DNA from: Glandiceps talaboti
Lineage: Eukaryota > Hemichordata > Enteropneusta > Spengelidae
DNA length: 64,000 nucleotides
Direction of reading: 5' to 3'
Assembly (NCBI RefSeq): GCF_964340395.1
Contig: NC_135559.1
Span: 21,555,621 to 21,619,620, forward strand
A program made the position numbers and the translations under genes. Positions 13,170 through 27,800 of the stretch are shown here, piece after piece (the first letter of the stretch is position 1; every line of letters begins with the position of its first letter). The notes under the pieces were generated by a model. The model saw only the letters and a program-made list of their open reading frames with translations. It ran no database searches and was not told the DNA's origin.

Positions 13170-13322
13170 ATGACATCTACACTGGCCGTAGTTTTTACAG
13201 TAATTATATTTAGCGCTGTTCTCCATGTCAACGCAGAATATGAAAGAAGCGTAGATGATCCCTTAACAAGACTGCAAAAATCACTATGTAATTCAAGTCC
13301 ATATACTGGTATTGTAGCAAAA
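13170..13322 (+). CDS. Neuropeptide-like precursor, coding exon 1 (signal peptide and N-terminal propeptide)
   Basis: The ATG follows a splice acceptor (TTTTAACTTTCAG, ending at 13169) directly, so the 5' UTR lies in an earlier exon. The exon encodes 51 codons. Residues 1-22 form a clear signal peptide: the hydrophobic core is residues 5-18 (LAVVFTVIIFSAVL) and cleavage is predicted after VNA. Residues 23-51 are EYERSVDD then PLTRLQKSLCNSSPYTGIVA and K, with Cys40 and a possible N-glycosylation site NSS at 41-43. The exon ends at a strong donor, AAA|GTAAGT, in phase 0. It joins in frame to 19624-19743 for a 90-residue secreted precursor. Read through the donor, the frame runs into an ordinary stop at 13377, which I treat as intronic. 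Confidence 0.65.
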
Positions 13323-16300
13323 GTAAGTAAGATATACAATTTATACAATCTTCTTTATAACAGGGTTTTCATATTCTAACGTCAATTTTTTCGTGCATGT
13401 TTCATTTTCCTGGAAGTTTTGCAATCCGAGTCCACATATGTATCATGTATCGTTACATAAACAGGAGTAAATAAATCTACAACTTTACAAGTCTATTTAT
13501 CGTACACATTCTTGTTTATATCATGATTTTTTTATCTTTCAATGTCAGCTTTTCCGCTGACGATTTCATTTGCATTGGAGTTTCTATAGATAGGTCGCGA
13601 ACCCTAATAGTTTACCAGCATTACTTCCGAATGTCCCTGGCATGATAAGGCGTCTACAATTCAATTCGTTCGATATAAATACAATAATGTCGTCAAGTGT
13701 CAAGTCCAAATTATTGATTTTCTTTCTAGCGGTTATACACCAGCTGCTCATTATTTTTCCTACTAAAGTGAAAAAAGGGTCGTTCTATATTTTTATGCCA
13801 TGCATATATATTTATCACATGTTGTAGAGTCTGTTGATATTAGCACAATGTACTCTGTGTATTATCGCAGTACGGTTAATAGAATTAGGGTACAGACCTA
13901 TAAAACTAGTCTAATCTGTCTACAGCATGATTAATTATTATCAATCATAATTCATGATTCTGGGTTTGTTATTTTTCTTGGGTCTCCAGAACAATTATAA
14001 CAATTGAACTATCGACCCCACTACATCATGTTACCTAAGTTGATACGTTTTCAGTGAACAACTATATCAGCAAATGTCAAAAAACAATTGTGCATGTTTT
14101 ATGTTGGTTTGTTACTTTGTTAATGTGTTTTAGTTATATGTTTTCAAACCGACGGTAGTCTCTGCACCAAAGCCCGTATCTTCCATGTGTCAAAAGTCCC
14201 CGATGAGCTAAGTCCTTACACAGGATAACCATTATCAGGTTTCTGTCTCGCAATTATCAGGTGTGATAGAGCTTTGTCTTATAAGTAGCCGCCTTGACGA
14301 CATAAAACCTAATTTGCCTGATAACGGTGAATGCGTTAGGCAGATGTTCAAGACGATGATAAATATTGAAATCAAAAGTCGTTGACGCTGCCGTCTAGAC
14401 GAAAGTTCCTAAAGAAATTCTTGTGGAATGTCTGCCAAAATGCAAACTTCAATAAACAGAATAAGCCAGATTTTTGCACCGTGTTCGATTGATGTCGAGT
14501 CTGAAGTATTTGTGGATAAATGGACAGAATCGATCGACGATCGAAGGACGAGAAGTGAATATTCAGTAAGGCTATAGCGTTCGTAAAATATATCAAAGTG
14601 GGAACTCGGCGAATGTGATGAACTTGTACAATCAGGCGTACGTTACATATCTACTTCACCTTCTGACATCGTCTCAATGCCATTGGTGTATGCCGTTGAG
14701 TGGATGCAATTTAAGAACGTGTTAGATAATCGGCAAAGAGTTTTACTTGAAAACATTTTACAACTAAAATGAACACTATATCCCCTTCCCAATTCAACCA
14801 CACAAGGAGAGATAATACACACTCACGTCACCCTACTACCAACTTTATGTGAGTGATAGGAAAACTTTAATATTTTGGACTGGTGTGTAACCCATGTATA
14901 TATCCTTTAAATACATACTTCCATACAATCAGAAGAAGTACAAGTCACGAGAAGAAGCTTAGCCTCACATCTCAAAACGATACAAGTCCAGATTGCGTAT
15001 TTTCGAATAAAGATAATGTGAACATTGGAGTTATGGAAAGAATTCTGAAACAAATAATACGTAACACTGTTTGACTCGTTACTACTCGATAGAAACCTTT
15101 TTGTGATATCCATCCTTTGAAAAATGTAACGTGTGTTGTTTTAGTATTTCCATATTTCCACTTCGATGAATCGACAACGTGTCCTGCCTTAGCCTTTACA
15201 GGGATTTATAATCACAATTAATTGGCTCAACTTAGATAACGATTTTATGCCTTTACCAATACATTCAAATCCCCCCTATCGCTACACGTGTCATGTTTGA
15301 TACTTCACTTAAGTAGATATAGATTTTATTGATTAGAAACAGTCAACTCTGACATATAAGTTTCCTATATGTATCAAATAGATCTACAGAACACGTAACA
15401 TCGACAGTATTTATTTTAAGCAAAGGTTGAATAAAGTAAAGCAAAGGTTGAATTTTTGAAACATGAAACTGCAGTTAGAGTTGGAGTTGGAGTTGGAGAT
15501 TAGACAATGTGATTAATTAAACATGAACATATAATACACAGGAAACAAACTTATGCCATGATGATTCTGTGAATATTTACCCTTTGCCATTTGCCTCGGG
15601 TAAGTTCAAAGCACAATGACAGCTCTGTCAACTACAATTCCATTTGAAAGTTGATATAAAATCATGAGAAATAGTTGCTTAGAAAGTTGCTTCTATTTGG
15701 TATGTGTATGTCGTACGAGCGATGGAATGTTCGACATTGTAAACGTTCAGCCTGATACTTTCATACAACACTGTCCAAAATGTTAACACCTCTGTCCAAC
15801 TGTTATTTCTGTTACGGGTAGGACACCTCTACCCAACCATACTTTTAGCTGAGTAAGACTTAGTAGCATATCTGTTGACTGGCCATCATGATCAGTAATT
15901 CCGGTCAAGAACCAATGATGAGTGAACAAGGCAGAGACTGGAAATTCATCTTCAAATGGCAATCTCTGCGTGACCTTTACCATGGCGGATGGGCTTATTT
16001 ACATTACATTTGTTAATACGGTTCTAGCTTACTTATCGTAGAACGTGACACTAGTATATCGCACTAAGCCGCGTAAGGTTTAAACATGCCACACAGTATA
16101 TCTTCAAAGCCTGTAGTTAATTAGTATTAGAGATGTGTCAGTCAGTCAGTCCAACAACTCACACTGTAAACACTGTCTGCTTTCAAATATACACTCTTTG
16201 TTAAGTGCCAACTACTTTGAATCTTCTAAGTATCCCAGTTCATATTTCGTGTGAATGTTAATATATAACAGTTGTTGGCATTTAATCACTGAATTATAAC

Positions 16301-16811
16301 TAAGTGTGCTGAGGAAATTACTGAGTCTATGCTTATTTGTCAATTTTTATATTAATTTTCAGTAATTTCAGTAAATATCAGTGGTATTGATATATCAGGA
16401 AATGTGTCGTGATCATGACTTAACTAAAAGCTAGAGAGCAAATGTCATGTTTATTATGAACCATGCAGACACACAGACCGGATGTTAAATAATTGTCGTC
16501 TATTCATTTTGTAAGATTGACATAGTCTTAAATTTATAATCGATATTGTCTAAACATAAACGTAATAATAATGACACAGGTGCATATGTATAGCATCAAA
16601 TCTTTGATAGTACTCCGTTGCCTTGAATTGTAATGCCAGATGGCCGATTGTCAAAGCCTTTAATTTAAATTCTTGCTATTGAAACAAGGATACTTGAACC
16701 AAAGATACTTGAACATGGGAATTTAGTTGACTAAACAAAACTGAAACGTCAACTGTAGACTCATGGCTTGGTTACTCCCTTTCACTCATTTTGCATCTCT
16801 GTCTCTGTCTA

Positions 16812-16859
<48 letters not shown>
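16812..16859. repeat. (TGTC)n microsatellite
   Basis: About 12 near-perfect copies of the tetranucleotide. Confidence 0.95.
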
Positions 16860-16862
<3 letters not shown>

Positions 16863-17110
16863 ATCTGCCGCCCCCCAACTCTCCCGCCTTCACGGTGTTC
16901 CTCTCCATCTTTCTTTCACACTTCTTTTTCTCTGCATTGTCTCTGTAACCCTGTCTATCTGGATCTAGATTCTTTCCCTGTCTCTATCTCTTCGCTATGT
17001 CTTTCTGTCTCTACAATTCTCGCTTTTCTCTCTCTCGCCATCCGCCATTGATAGTTGCTTTCCGCTCATTATCTCTTTGTCAGCCCCTTCCTCCCTCTAC
17101 TCTGACTCTC
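16863..17110. repeat. Pyrimidine-rich low-complexity stretch
   Basis: A long C/T-biased plus strand following the TGTC tract, with TCTCTGTC and CTTTCTGTC words. It gives three overlapping serine/leucine-rich open frames that are compositional artefacts. Confidence 0.75.
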
Positions 17111-17770
17111 TTGTATGTTTTTCAATATCTCACCACATCACCAATTAACAATTGCTCTATTTCTCACCCCACAAATCCCTTCCCTCAGATCATATATGCA
17201 CTTGGTCCACACATACATCACCAGCTAGCTGTTACCTTATATACCTGAAGCCATATCGGAAACCCTTAACTACTAAAGCATTACAAGCTCGCCTTATATC
17301 CTATTTGAGTAAATCAAATAAACCAAGATGAACACCTTCAGGAATATGTCGACTCTGTAAGTTGATATACCCTAAAGACATCACAATGGTTGTTATGAGA
17401 ACAAATTTGTGGCAACGGAAATCCTGCACCGACCGTCACTGATAATAGGATCATTGCCTTCCGCTGCAACATTTCATCAAATAAATTGTATCCGCTCGTT
17501 TCCTATTTAGATTGTCTATTTCCATGCCAGTCTTGTTTTAGCATTTTTCGCATTGGGTATGGTCTTTCAAGTTCGAAAGAGTCAGCAACTGTATTAGAAT
17601 ACACCCTGACTCACCATTTCTGTGTGTTTGTTTTTCAAATTATTCAATGACTTGTGTGTCTAAAACCTATAGTTTGAGGTATGACTAAGACAAAAACAAC
17701 AATAACAACACACACATGAAGTTACACACATAAAGTTATCATGTACTCACATACACGTACACACCACTGG

Positions 17771-17798
17771 TAGACAGACAGACAGACAGACAGACAGA
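17771..17798. repeat. (GACA)n microsatellite
   Basis: About seven copies of AGAC/GACA, about 20 bp before a CA repeat. Confidence 0.9.
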
Positions 17799-17815
17799 TA
17801 TGTAGGCGGCGCGTA

Positions 17816-17818
<3 letters not shown>

Positions 17819-17850
<32 letters not shown>
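17819..17850. repeat. (CA)n microsatellite
   Basis: About 16 uninterrupted CA dinucleotides. Confidence 0.95.
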
Positions 17851-17851
<1 letters not shown>

Positions 17852-19623
17852 GTTAGAATGTCCACAAGCAACGAACCTCCACTGTTAGCAATCACTACAC
17901 TGGAGTATTTGGTATTTTTTTGTATTATGTGTGTTCTACCAAGCCCTGGGCAACCCAGTGGGAGAATGCTGCTTTCTTCAAACTACTATCCTTGCATTTT
18001 CCCACTAAATTGTAATTTTCGTACAAAATACCTTAATATAGACATTTTATTATGAATAATAGAATGGGCGTATGGCGCTGCCTGATTTTGGAAATATGCT
18101 TTATTTCTTAGGGTCTAGTTTGTTACAAGATGTAGGGAATGTTTTAATGGTCAATGAATTATAGCATTTACGAGAAATCTAAATCTATCGACATGATGGC
18201 GCCGTATGTCTGACTACTTTAACTACGAGTTGGGATTGTTTTCTCTTATTACGATCGCAAATAAGAAGGCCATGGTAGTCCATCTTTCGGGAGCTGTCAT
18301 GATCAGTTACTACAATGTACTGGCATAAATACTCACTGAGATTTTAAGTTTATCACAGTCACTAAAGTGAACAGTAGAAATTTGTGAAGTAATACCTACC
18401 ATGTTTGAAATTTCTACATTGAACAATAATCCGGAGAGATTCCTCATCATAAGATTAAATGCTTTTCAACAGCCATACACAGGATTGAATATAATTTAGC
18501 GATTTCTTTGACAATACTGGCAAGCACAAATAAGTGAAAGTATGTGTGGCAAAGGGGAATCAAACTCAACATATTGTAGACCATTACAGACTTAGTATAC
18601 AATCAACACAGTCATATTGATTTTGGTTCCGCACCAAAATGTGATCACGATTTCAACTTGTTGCGGTACTACTTATGGATACATGTCGGATATGTATTGG
18701 TATTTTAAGGTTTTTTTAATTACTGTAATGTTGGGTGTCCGGTTGACAAAAATAATACCCCAGTTACAGCCAGTGCAGGTTTAAAAGTTGAATAGCTGTT
18801 CCGACTAGTTCAATTTACCTACAGTTAAATAGAACAGAATGTTAAATGCACAGCGTTAGCTCGTATCTCGCAGATAAATCACGAATTGAAAAAAATGATT
18901 AATTATAATTTGAAAACTTGAAAGTCGTGCCATGTTTGTCATTTTCATGATATTCGATTTGAAATAATATGTGCAGTGCTGGTAAATAAAGTTTTAATTT
19001 GTAATATCTTCAAGCTAACAGCAGTTATCAATTAACACATTTGACTAAATGGTTTAGTCTGTTGTTCACTATTGTTGTTATAATTTGCCAAAAAGCGACA
19101 ATGTATACAGCGTGTCATCCATTCTTATCAACATTAGTGAAATTCAATGATAGCACAGACAATATCATCTTACTTACAATTCCTTTCTCCTCATGTGTGA
19201 CGTCATATGTAGTAATGGATATCCTTGGATAGGATATTCCTTCCCCGTTTATGCATTCTTTTGACAACGTTTCATCCATTTCTTTTAAAATATATTTCTG
19301 ATTCTCAATTTTCATTCCTAACTCCCCCGCCCTTTCGTGGCTATATCTGTATAATGTTTGAATAAACTAAACATGATTTCTGAAAAAGTTAGGCATTAAT
19401 ATAGATTCTCAGCTTTGATGTTTGAATATGTTAGACTTTCATTACATTTTTGCATTTAGAATATATCATTGCTCTTAAGCTTATTGAAGATTTATTTTAA
19501 AAACGCACCAAAAAATGTGACTTTGTGTGATGTATATTTGTAACATATTTGCGCCCAAGTGTCTGAATGATGGCGGCACAACTATAGGTTTGCTAATTTT
19601 GCTGTTAATGTTATTTTTTTCAG

Positions 19624-19743
19624 AGCCCAGGGAAGATAGGATCTGTCGGACATACGTACAAGAGCACAGGACTTATGTTTGGCAAACGATCTGGGAAAGC
19701 GCCTAGTTGGTTACACAAGATAATGATGGAGACAATCTGCTGA
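19624..19743 (+). CDS. Neuropeptide-like precursor, coding exon 2 (predicted amidated peptide, C-terminus)
   Basis: The exon opens after TTTTTTTCAG in phase 0, matching the donor at 13322, and runs 39 codons to TGA at 19741-19743. The joined precursor has SPGKIGSVGHTYKSTGLMF at residues 52-70, then Gly71-Lys72-Arg73, a standard amidation and dibasic cleavage site. A short tail at 74-90 ends METIC, with Cys90. No dibasic site precedes the peptide; a single Lys51 at the exon junction could release a 19-residue amide. The C-terminus TGLMF-amide is close to the echinoderm SALMFamide pattern SxLxF-amide, with Thr for Ser. It also loosely recalls the AGILT(M/L)-G-K/R end of orexins and the GLM end of tachykinins, but matches none. 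SALMFamide precursors are usually multi-copy; this one carries a single peptide, so I leave the family open. Confidence 0.6.
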   Translation, partial: SPGKIGSVGHTYKSTGLMFGKRSGKAPSWLHKIMMETIC

Positions 19744-19804
19744 CCTCCTGCCTATACCACTCACTCGACGGATGCGTATCGTGAAATACCATGATGAACG
19801 CACA

Positions 19805-19810
19805 AATAAA
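19805..19810 (+). terminator. Polyadenylation signal AATAAA of the peptide gene
   Basis: AATAAA lies 62 bp after the stop codon, giving a compact terminal exon with cleavage expected near 19825-19835. The close spacing supports exon 2 as a true 3'-terminal exon. Confidence 0.6.
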
Positions 19811-19835
19811 CCCTCTTAAAACAATTCTCTATTAT

Positions 19836-21456
<1,621 letters not shown>

Positions 21457-21485
21457 TTCGGCCAAGGAATAAGGGTCGTTACTCG

Positions 21486-21757
21486 GAGTTTCAGACTAAA
21501 CTATTCCTACATGGGTTTACTACTATTGTTGGCGAGGTAGTATTTATTTTCGTGATGGAATTTGGAGACAAGCTCTGTTTTTTGTACAAAAGTATACTCT
21601 TTCGAGTAGTATGCTCATTCTAAAATTGGGAATCTGAAGGAAAGGAAACAACCATACAACATTAAGTGGGATATCCAAATGCCACCGCGAAAATAAATAC
21701 TACCCCGCCATCTCTAGAAGTAAGCCCTGTAAGGAATAGTCTAGTCCGACCATCTTG
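21486..21757. repeat. Fold-back element (imperfect inverted repeat, ~80-bp arms)
   Basis: GGTAGTATTTATTTTCG at about 21536-21552 is perfectly complementary to CGAAAATAAATACTACC at about 21687-21703. The pairing extends outward through GACTAAACTATTCCT (about 21494) against AGGAATAGTCTAGTC (about 21731), and inward with mismatches. The loop is about 100 bp. The size and form suggest a MITE or fold-back transposon remnant. It lies about 30 bp from the TA tract and about 135 bp from the start of the 39-bp array. No target-site duplication was established. Confidence 0.7.
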
Positions 21758-21891
21758 TTATGCAATGAATACACAGTCATACATACAGACCTTGACAATC
21801 TTAATTTAACAGTCACCTGAGCGTGATAATCGGAGGATGAAGTAAATGGTTTACAAAAGTTGGGACTAGCTTTGGTAATTTACCACCTTTC

Positions 21892-24800
21892 TTTAATACT
21901 ACTACGATATCCTTCCATCATAGTACACTGTTTACTACTACTACGATGTCCTTCCATCATAGTACACTGTTTACTACTACTACTACGATGTCCTTCCATC
22001 ATAATACACTGTTTAGTACTACTACGATGTCCTTCCATCATAGTACACTGTTTACTACTACTACGATGTCCTTCCATCATAATACACTGTTTAGTACTAC
22101 TACGATGTCCTTCCATCATAGTACACTGTTTACTACTACTATGATATCCTTCCATCATACTACACTGTTTACTACTACTACGATATCCTTCCATCATAGT
22201 ACACTGTTTACTACTACTACGATATCCTTCCATCATAGTACACTGTTTACTACTACTACGATATCCTTCCATCATAGTACACTGTTTACTACTACTACGA
22301 TGTCCTTCCATCATAATACACTGTTTACTACTACTACGACGTCCTTCCATCATAGTACACTGTTTAATACTACTACGATGTCCTTCCATCATAGTACACT
22401 GTTTACTACTACTACGATATCCTTCCATCATAGTACACTGTTTACTACTACTACGATATCCTTCCATCATAGTACACTGTTTACTACTACTACGATATCC
22501 TTCCATCATAGTACACTGTTTACTACTACTACGATGTCCTTCCATCATAGTACACTGTTTACTACTACTACTACTACTACTACGATATCCTTCCATCATA
22601 GTACACTGTTTACTACTACTACGATATCCTTCCATCATAGTACACTGTTTACTACTACTACGATATCCTTCCATCATAGTACACTGTTTACTACTACTAC
22701 GATATCCTTCAATCATAGTACACTGTTTAGTACTACTACGATATCCTTCCATCATAGTACACTGTTTAATACTACTACGATGTCCTTCCATCATAGTACA
22801 CTGTTTAATACTACTACGATGTCCTTCCATCATAGTACACTGTTTACTACTACTACGTTATCCTTCCATCATACTACACTGTTTAATACTACTACGATAT
22901 CCTTCCATCATAGTACACTTTTTAATACTACTACGATGTCCTTCAATCATAGTACACTGTTTAATACTACTACTATATCCTTCCATCATAGTACACTGTT
23001 TAATACTACTACGATGTCCTTCCATCATAGTACACTGTTTAATACTACTACGATATCCTTCCATCATAGTACACTGTTTAATACTACTATGATGTCCTTC
23101 CATCATAGTACACTGTTTAATACTACTACTACGATGTCCTTCCATCATAGTACACTGTTTACTACTACTACGATATTCTTCCATCATAGTACACTGTTTA
23201 ATACTACTACGATATCCTTCTATCATAGTACACTGTTTATTACTACTACGATGTCCTTCCATCATAGTACACTGTTTACTACTACTACGCTATCCTTCCA
23301 TCATAGTACACTGTTTACTACTACTACGATATCCTTCCATCATAGTACACTGTTTAATACTACTACGATGTCCTTCCATCATAATACACTGTTTACTACT
23401 ACTACGATGTCGTTCCATCATAGTACACTGTTTAATACTACTACGATGTCCTTCCATCATAATACACTGTTTACTACTACTACGCTATCCTTCCATCATA
23501 GTACACTGTTTACTACTACTACGCTATCCTTCCATCATAGTACACTGTTTACTACTACTACGATATCCTTCCATCATAGTACACTGTTTACTACTACTAC
23601 GATGTCGTTCCATCATAGTACACTGTTTACTACTACTACGATATCCTTCCATCATAGTACACTGTTTACTACTACTACGATATCCTTCCATCATAGTACA
23701 CTGTTTACTACTACTACGATGTCGTTCCATCATAGTACACTGTTTACTACTACTACGATATCCTTCCATCATAGTACACTGTTTACTACTACTACGACGT
23801 CCTTCCATCATAGTACACTGTTTACTACTACTACGATATCCTTCCATCATAATACACTGTTTACTACTACTACGATGTCGTTCCATCATAGTACACTGTT
23901 TACTACTACTACGATATCCTTCCATCATAGTACACTGTTTACTACTACTATGATGTCCTTCCATCATACTACACTGTTTACTACTACTACGATATCCTTC
24001 CATCATACTACACTGTTTACTACTACTACGATATCCTTCCATCATAGTACACTGTTTACTACTACTACGATGTCCTTCCATCATACTACACTGTTTACTA
24101 CTACTACGATATCCTTCCATCATACTACACTGTTTACTACTACTACGATATCCTTCCATCATACTACACTGTTTACTACTACTACGATGTCCTTCCATTA
24201 CAGTACACTGTTTACTACTACTACGATGTCGTTCCATCATAGTACACTGTTTAATACTACTACGATATCCTTCCATCATAGTACACTGTTTACTACTACT
24301 ACGATATCGTTCCATCATACTACACTGTTTACTACTACTACGATATCCTTCCATTACAGTACACTGTTTACTACTACTACGATATCCTTCCATCATAGTA
24401 CACTGTTTACTACTACTACGATATCCTTCCATCATACTACACTGTTTACTACTACTACGCTATCCTTCCATTACAGTACACTGTTTACTACTACTACGAT
24501 ATCCTTCCATCATACTACACTGTTTACTACTACTACGCTATCCTTCCATTACAGTACACTGTTTACTACTACTACGATATCCTTCCATCATAGTACACTG
24601 TTTACTACTACTACGATATCCTTCCATCATAGTACACTGTTTACTACTACTACGATATCCTTCCATCATACTACACTGTTTACTACTACTACGCTATCCT
24701 TCCATTACAGTACACTGTTTAATACAACTACGATATCCTTCCATCATAGTACACTGTTTACTACTACTACGATATCCTTCCATCATAGTACACTGTTTAC

Positions 24801-27800
24801 TACTACTACGATATCCTTCCATCATAGTACACTGTTTACTACTACTACTACGATGTCCTTCCATCATAGTACACTGTTTACTACTACTACGATATCCTTC
24901 CATCATAGTACACTGTTTACTACTACTACTACGATGTCCTTCCATCATAGTACACTGTTTACTACTACTACGATATCCTTCCATCATAGTACACTGTTTA
25001 CTACTACTACGATATCCTTCCATCATAGTACACTGTTTACTACTACTACGATATCCTTCCATCATAGTACACTGTTTACTACTACTACGATATCCTTCCA
25101 TCATAGTACACTGTTTAATACTACTACGATATCCTTCCATCATAGTACACTGTTTACTACTACTACGATGTCCTTCCATCATAGTACACTGTTTACTACT
25201 ACTACGATATCCTTCCATCATAGTACACTGTTTACTACTACTACGATATCCTTACATCATAGTACACTGTTTACTACTACTACGATATCCTTCCATCATA
25301 GTACACTGTTTACTACTACTACGATATCCTTACATCATAGTACACTGTTTAATACTACTACGATATCCTTCCATCATAGTACACTGTTTACTACTACTAC
25401 GATATCCTTCCATCATAGTACACTGTTTAATACTACTACGCTATCCTTCCATCATAGTACACTGTTTAATACTACTACGCTATCCTTCCATCATAGTACA
25501 CTGTTTACTACTACTACGATATCCTTCCATCATAGTACACTGTTTAATACTACTACGATGTCCTTCTATCATAGTACACTGTTTACTACTACTACTACTA
25601 CTACGCTATCCTTCCATCATAGTACACTGTTTAATACTACTACGACGTCCTTCCATCATAGTACACTGTTTACTACTACTACGATGTCCTTCCATCATAG
25701 TACACTGTTTAATACTACTATGATATCCTTCCATCATAGTACGCTGTTTAATACTACTACGATATCCTTCCATCATAGTACACTGTTTACTACTACTACG
25801 ATATCCTTCCATCATAGTACACTGTTTAATACTACTACGCTATCCTTCCATCATAGTACACTGTTTAATACTACTACGCTATCCTTCCATCATAGTACAC
25901 TGTTTACTACTACTACTACGATATCCTTACATCATAGTACACTGTTTAATACTACTACGCTATCCTTCCATCATAGTACACTGTTTACTACTACTACGAT
26001 ATCCTTCCATCATAGTACACTGTTTAATACTACTACTACGATATCCTTACATCATAGTACACTGTTTACTACTACTACTACGATATCCTTACATCATAGT
26101 ACACTGTTTAATACTACTACTACGATATCCTTACATCATAGTACACTGTTTACTACTACTACGATGTCCTTCCATCATAGTACACTGTTTAATACTACTA
26201 CGATGTCCTTCCATCATAGTACACTGTTTACTACTACTACGATATCCTTCCATCATAGTACACTGTTTATTACTACTACGTCCTTCCATCATAGTACACT
26301 GTTTACTACTACTACGATATCCTTCCATCATAGTACACTGTTTACTACTACTACGATGTCGTTCCATCATAGTACACTGTTTACTACTACTACGATATCC
26401 TTCCATCATAGTACAATGTTTAATACTACTACTACGATGTCCTTCCATCATAGTACACTGTTTACTACTACTACGATGTCCTTCCATCATAGTATACTGT
26501 TTACTACTACTACGCTATCCTTACATCATAGTACACTGTTTAATACTACTACGATGTCCTTCCATCATAGTACACTGTTTAATACTACTACGATATCCTT
26601 CTATCATAGTACACTGTTTACTACTACTACGATGCCCTTCCATCATACTACACTGTTTACTACTACTACGATATCCTTCCATCATAGTACACTGTTTAAT
26701 ACTACTACGATATCCTTCCATCATAGTACACTGTTTAATACTACTACGATATCCTTCCATCATAGTACACTGTTTACTACTACTACGATATCCTTCCATC
26801 ATAGTACACTGTTTACTACTACTACGATATCCTTCCATCATAGTACACTGTTTAATACTACTACGATATCCTTCCATCATAGTACACTGTTTAATACTAC
26901 TACGATATCCTTCCATCATAGTACACTGTTTAATACTACTACGATGTCCTTCCATCATAGTACACTGTTTACTACTACTACGATATCCTTCCATCATAGT
27001 ACAATGTTTAATACTACTACGATGTCCTTCTATCATAGTACACTGTTTAATACTACTACGATATCCTTCCCTCATAGTACACTGTTTACTACTACTACGA
27101 TGTCCTTCCATCATACTACACTGTTTACTACTACTACGATATCCTTCCACTATAGTACACTGTTTACTACTACTACGATGTCCTTCTATCATAGTATACT
27201 GTTTACTACTACTATGATGTCCTTCCATCATAGTACACTGTTTACTACTACTACGATATCCTTCCATCATAGTATACTGTTTACTACTACTACGATATCC
27301 TTCCATCATAGTATACTGTTTACTACTACTACGATATCCTTCCATCATAGTACACTGTTTACTACTACTACTACGATATCCTTCCATCATAGTACACTGT
27401 TTAATACTACTACGATGTCCTTCCATCATAGTACACTGTTTACTACTACTACGATATCCTTCCATCATAGTACACTGTTTACTACTACTACGATATCCTT
27501 CCATCATAGTACACTGTTTACTACTACTACGATGTCCTTCCATCATAGTACACTGTTTAATACTACTACGACGTCCTTCTATCATAGTACACTGTTTACT
27601 ACTACTACGATGTCCTTCCATCATAGTACACTGTTTACTACTACTACGATGTCCTTCCATCATAGTACACTGTTTAATACTACTACGACGTCCTTCTATC
27701 ATAGTACACTGTTTAATACTACTACGATATCCTTCCCTCATAGTACACTGTTTACTACTACTACGATGTCCTTCCATCATACTACACTGTTTACTACTAC

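Larger units (their letters stand above)
13323..19623 (+). other. Predicted intron of the peptide gene; no other gene seen
   Basis: The intron starts GTAAGT and ends in GTTATTTTTTTCAG, a good polypyrimidine tract and acceptor. Inside are the repeats listed at 16812, 16863, 17771 and 17819. A 66-codon minus frame at 15783-15983 has a balanced composition but no recognised family. An additional exon within these 6.3 kb cannot be excluded. Confidence 0.55.

Noticed and set aside
15783-15983. 66-codon minus frame of balanced composition as an exon or gene
   Set aside because: No recognised domain, no convincing splice signals, and it lies inside the predicted intron. It could be an unrecognised remnant, but I cannot support it.
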